From JAVEDQ01 sp963783105 (GTDB lineage Bacteria; Actinomycetota; Actinomycetes; Frankiales; Frankiaceae), in contig CAWAMI010000003.1 of NCBI GenBank assembly GCA_963783105.1, positions 1 to 64,000 on the forward strand: a DNA stretch of 64,000 bases, given 5' to 3'. The position numbers and the translations under genes were made by a program. This document shows, piece by piece, positions 61,254 through 64,000 of this stretch (positions are counted from its first letter, which is position 1; each line of letters opens with the position of its first letter). The notes below the pieces were generated by a model. It was not told where the DNA came from, did not search any database, and saw nothing but the letters and a program-made list of their open reading frames with translations.

Positions 61254-62972
61254 TCAGCGCGGCGGGTGCAGGACGCCGGTGGGCGTGTCGTCCTCGGACT
61301 GCGCCTCCCCGCCGGCGGTCGGGGCGTCGCCGGGAAGGGTGATCGTTCGCGGCGGGCCGTCGCCGACGGGCTCGATGGCCTCGGTCGGGGCGTCGCCGCC
61401 CGCTTCGGACGCCGCAGCCGACGAGCCCCGCTCGGACGCGGGACCCGAGGTCGAATCCTCCTCGCCCGGCGGCGGCACCGGCGGCATCGAGACCGTGGCG
61501 GCCTCGTCGGAGTGCCCGGACCGCGGTGAGCGGCCCTCGTCCCTCGCGAACTGGTCGAACAGTCGCGGTTCCATCTGGTCGGTGTCGATCGTCTGCACCG
61601 GCTGGGCGCGCAGCGGTCGGGGGCGACGCAGCAGCGCGCGGCAGTGCTCGGCGAGGTGCGACGCCTCGTTCTCGAGGGCGTCCACGACGTCGGGGTCGGC
61701 GACATCCTCGAGGTCGCGGCGGATGCTGCCGAGACGCTGCAGGGCGTCGGCGAACGACAGGTCACTGACCGACAACGGTCCCCTCCTTCGTTGCGGTCGG
61801 AGCCGCTCGCTGAACAGGCCGAGGGCCAGCGGCAGGACGAGCGCGGCCAACAGAACGTAGATGCCACTGACCACGGCAGCCAGCACGATCAGCAGCGCGA
61901 GCACCGCGGCCCCGATGCGGATCCGCATCAGCCGCCGCTTGCGCGCGGCCTGCGCCCGGACGCGGGCCTGGCGGAGGTCCTCGGCCACGGCGTGCCGCGT
62001 CTGCTCGATCCGCAGCGCCGCCCGGCGCAGGGCCTCGTCGCCTGCCTCGGCGATGCGCTCGGCGGCGTCGTCCACGAGATCGGCCGCCCGATGCAACTTC
62101 CGCAGCAGCGCCTCGGCGGCCTCGGAGGCGGTCGGGAACGACTGGTGCGACACCGACTCGACCGCGGCGGGGGCGTCGGGCGCCCCCAGCCCGGTGAGGA
62201 TCGGCACCGGCGCCGTGGCAACGGCGCGGATGACGACCTCGGCATCGTAGGGCGCGAGCGCGAGCGGACGCCCGTATTCACGGACGAGCAGCACGACGTC
62301 GTGGCCCCCGTGCGCGGCCTCGCGGAGCGCGTTGGCCAACCCGTCCGCCGTCCGGACCCCGGTTTCGCGCACCCGGTACTGCTGGACGTCGACGTCGAAG
62401 CCGCCGAGGGTCAGCGTGCTGGCCGCCTCGCTCAGGGCCGCGTCGCCCTGCTGACCGACCAATCCGACGGACCGCGGTGCGAGCGGCACCTGGACGTCGC
62501 GCTGCCGCTCCGCGAGCCGCGCCTCGTCCACCGCCTCGCGCACCGCCTGCCGGCGGTCCTCGAGCCACGCCGAGGTCGGCTGGGGGTCGAGGGCGGTCAC
62601 ACTGAACACGACGGTGTGCCGCGCCGTGTCGTAGCTGAGCAGCCCCCCGGCGCGGACGAGGTGCCCCTCGACGAGCAGGTCCTCGACGGCGACGTCGTGC
62701 AGCCGCCGCAGCGAGGCGTCGATGTCGGCGTAGGCCGAGGAGTCGAGCTCGGTGGGCAGCGTGCTCGGCGCCGCGTCGTCGTTCAGCTCGGCGCTCGCCT
62801 CGGTGAGCAGGAACTCCAGGTCGGTCGAACCGCGCAGCCCCCGAACCGTCCCGAACACCCAGACCCGCCGCGGGAACGCAATGGAGAACTGGTCCTCGAT
62901 GGCGCGCAGCACGTCACTGACCTGGAGGATCCGCCGGTCGCCCTCGAGCCTGCCCCGGTCCGTCGCACGCAC
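61254..62972 (-). CDS. Membrane-anchored exonuclease VII large-subunit-like protein
   Basis: A 572-residue protein. Residues 14-130 resemble the XseA OB-fold (ILQVSDVLRAIEDQF, VWVFGTVRGL), 165-290 the catalytic-type domain (SVGLVGQQGDAALSEAASTL, VVLLVREYG, VPILTGLGAP, PTASEAAEAL), and 295-345 an arginine-rich coiled coil as in XseA. Then come two transmembrane helices (about 354-387), which XseA lacks, and a Pro/Glu-rich tail of 170 residues. The RGGGS and GHETD motifs of active enzymes are changed here (VREYGR, GLGAPD), so nuclease activity is doubtful. No xseB partner lies next to it. Confidence 0.75.
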   Translation of the reverse strand: MRATDRGRLEGDRRILQVSDVLRAIEDQFSIAFPRRVWVFGTVRGLRGSTDLEFLLTEASAELNDDAAPSTLPTELDSSAYADIDASLRRLHDVAVEDLLVEGHLVRAGGLLSYDTARHTVVFSVTALDPQPTSAWLEDRRQAVREAVDEARLAERQRDVQVPLAPRSVGLVGQQGDAALSEAASTLTLGGFDVDVQQYRVRETGVRTADGLANALREAAHGGHDVVLLVREYGRPLALAPYDAEVVIRAVATAPVPILTGLGAPDAPAAVESVSHQSFPTASEAAEALLRKLHRAADLVDDAAERIAEAGDEALRRAALRIEQTRHAVAEDLRQARVRAQAARKRRLMRIRIGAAVLALLIVLAAVVSGIYVLLAALVLPLALGLFSERLRPQRRRGPLSVSDLSFADALQRLGSIRRDLEDVADPDVVDALENEASHLAEHCRALLRRPRPLRAQPVQTIDTDQMEPRLFDQFARDEGRSPRSGHSDEAATVSMPPVPPPGEEDSTSGPASERGSSAAASEAGGDAPTEAIEPVGDGPPRTITLPGDAPTAGGEAQSEDDTPTGVLHPPR

Positions 62973-63055
62973 GCGGGAATCGTATGCGCGCGAGCCGTCC
63001 CGAGGAGCCGAGGCGGTGCGAGTGTCGCTCGTCGGGGCGACGAGGAGCCGGGTGC

Positions 63056-64000
63056 TCAGCCGGCTCCTCCCTCGGCTGCCGTGCGGTGCGCGGCGAGCGA
63101 CGCCGCGCCGGCACGATTGCTCACGCCGAGCTTGGTGAAGGCGTGGGCGAGATGGGTTTCGACCGTGCGGCGGGAGATGAACAGACGATCGCCGATCTGC
63201 CGGTTGGTCAGCCCCTCGGCGACCAGGGCGACGACGGTGCGTTCGGTCGCGGTCAGCGCGCCCCAGCCGGTGGTCGGCCGGGCGGGGGCGGCGGTGGGGC
63301 GGCTGCGCACGCCCATCGCGCGCAGCCGGGCGTTGATGCGGTTCCGGTCGCGGACGGCGCCGTGATCGGCGTACAGGGTGTGCGCGGTGCGAAGCGCCCG
63401 GACGGCCTCGGACCGGCGGTCACTGGAGGCGAGGGCGGCGGCCGCGTCCTCCCAGGCGGCCGCGGTGTCCAACGGCCTCGGTCCCCGACCGGTCGTCGTG
63501 GCCGCTCGCTGCAGCATCTCGGCGTCCGCCGTGAGAAGACCTGCACAGCGCTGGGCCAGTCCCCGGGCCGCGGGGACGTCCGGACCGGCGAGATCGGCGC
63601 CCCGCCACACGTCGGCGACGACCAGCTCCGCGGTCCGTCGGTCCAAGGCGACGGTGAGGCGCACGACGTCGGCGGCCATCATCCGCCAGCTGTAGAGGTA
63701 GCGCAGGCTCGGCAGAAGCGCCCACGCGCGGGCGGCCAGCCCGGCCGCGTCCTCGGTCCGGCCGTTGGCCTCGGCCAGCAGCGCGCGGACCCAGAGCAGC
63801 AGGTCGCGGTGGTAGCTGACCGGCTCGGTCGTGGAGGCCCCGTCGAGCGCGACGGCTGCCGAGGCGAGGTCGTCGTGGTGCAGCAGCGCCCGGGCGGTGA
63901 TGATCGTGCCGGTGACCGAGCCCCACCATGCGCCGGTTTCCGCCGCCGACTCCAGGCCGGTCCGAGCCTCGGCGAGCGCGTCGTCGAGGCGGCCGGCGAC
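63056..64000 (-). CDS. LuxR-family transcriptional regulator, 5' end beyond window
   Basis: The last 314 codons of a regulator that enters from the right edge. A TPR-like helical region (AEARTGLE, LLLWVRALLAEANGRTEDAAGLAARAW) precedes a C-terminal LuxR helix-turn-helix: LTATERTVVALVAEGLTNRQIG, LFISRRTVETHLAHAFTKLGV. The frame is open to base 64000. Larger LuxR proteins of this kind usually have an AAA or TPR sensor at the front; that part is not in view. Confidence 0.8.
   Translation of the reverse strand, partial: VAGRLDDALAEARTGLESAAETGAWWGSVTGTIITARALLHHDDLASAAVALDGASTTEPVSYHRDLLLWVRALLAEANGRTEDAAGLAARAWALLPSLRYLYSWRMMAADVVRLTVALDRRTAELVVADVWRGADLAGPDVPAARGLAQRCAGLLTADAEMLQRAATTTGRGPRPLDTAAAWEDAAAALASSDRRSEAVRALRTAHTLYADHGAVRDRNRINARLRAMGVRSRPTAAPARPTTGWGALTATERTVVALVAEGLTNRQIGDRLFISRRTVETHLAHAFTKLGVSNRAGAASLAAHRTAAEGGAG

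Noticed and set aside
1..64000. CRISPR arrays, rRNA or complete insertion sequences
   Set aside because: No regularly spaced repeats with unique spacers of equal size apart from the 47-nt arrays, which have no unique spacers; no transposase other than the serine recombinase.

Overview
The window is one contiguous stretch of a GC-rich (about 70% or more by eye) actinobacterial chromosome. Codon third positions are almost always G or C, GTG starts are common, and many genes overlap by ATGA or TGATG. The gene content fits an aerobic, probably mycothiol-using actinomycete: a class F sortase, a DprE2-like reductase, a TIGR03086-type protein, a mycobacterial Sdh1-type succinate dehydrogenase, SARP/BTAD and LuxR regulators, and a GAF-ANTAR regulator. 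The genus cannot be fixed from the sequence. No rRNA, tRNA, CRISPR array or complete insertion sequence was seen.

Layout. 1-3.4 kb is accessory: a large serine recombinase, a 448-residue membrane protein and a 73-residue protein. 3.5-13.5 kb holds a broken lipoprotein gene, a flavin oxidoreductase, a very large BTAD/ATPase regulator, a LipC-like esterase, an aldo/keto reductase, a DprE2-like reductase and an Excalibur-protein/sortase pair. 13.6-19.4 kb carries a Nudix hydrolase, a quinone reductase, a TerD-AIM24 fusion followed by two more AIM24 genes, and a metallo-beta-lactamase-fold hydrolase. 19.5-31.1 kb is mixed metabolism and transport, ending in a propionyl-CoA synthetase-like enzyme and an ABC-F ATPase. 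31.3-36.6 kb has a secreted protein made of two copies of a four-cysteine domain, small proteins, a glycosyltransferase/aldose-epimerase pair and a RelE/Phd-type toxin-antitoxin pair. 36.7-44.6 kb has a patatin-like protein, DUF72, and an operon of AcuC-like deacetylase, GNAT/acyl-CoA-synthetase fusion and gamma-glutamyltransferase. 45.5-47.8 kb pairs a GAF-ANTAR regulator with a double-domain KaiC-like ATPase. 47.9-54.5 kb has a methyltransferase, a phosphatase/NAD(P)H-hydrate dehydratase pair, an SDR, an FUSC transporter and a YcaQ-like protein. 55.6-59.3 kb is the sdhCAB operon. The end holds an ABC ATPase, a thioesterase, a membrane-anchored homologue of exonuclease VII large subunit and the 3' part of a LuxR-family regulator.

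Cooperating sets: AcuC-like deacetylase with the GNAT fusion (reversible lysine acylation, with the PrpE-like enzyme at 27.4 kb as a plausible target); GAF-ANTAR with KaiC; sdhCAB; sortase with the Excalibur protein; HAD, aldo/keto reductase and other enzymes are stand-alone.

Two features run across the whole window. Six otherwise well-conserved genes each contain one reading-frame break, five of them fitting one extra base, and two more genes are degraded remnants. Convergent gene ends carry non-coding repeats: two arrays with the same 47-nt period, two roughly 85-nt elements bounded by perfect inverted repeats, and a pair of palindromes also 47 nt apart.
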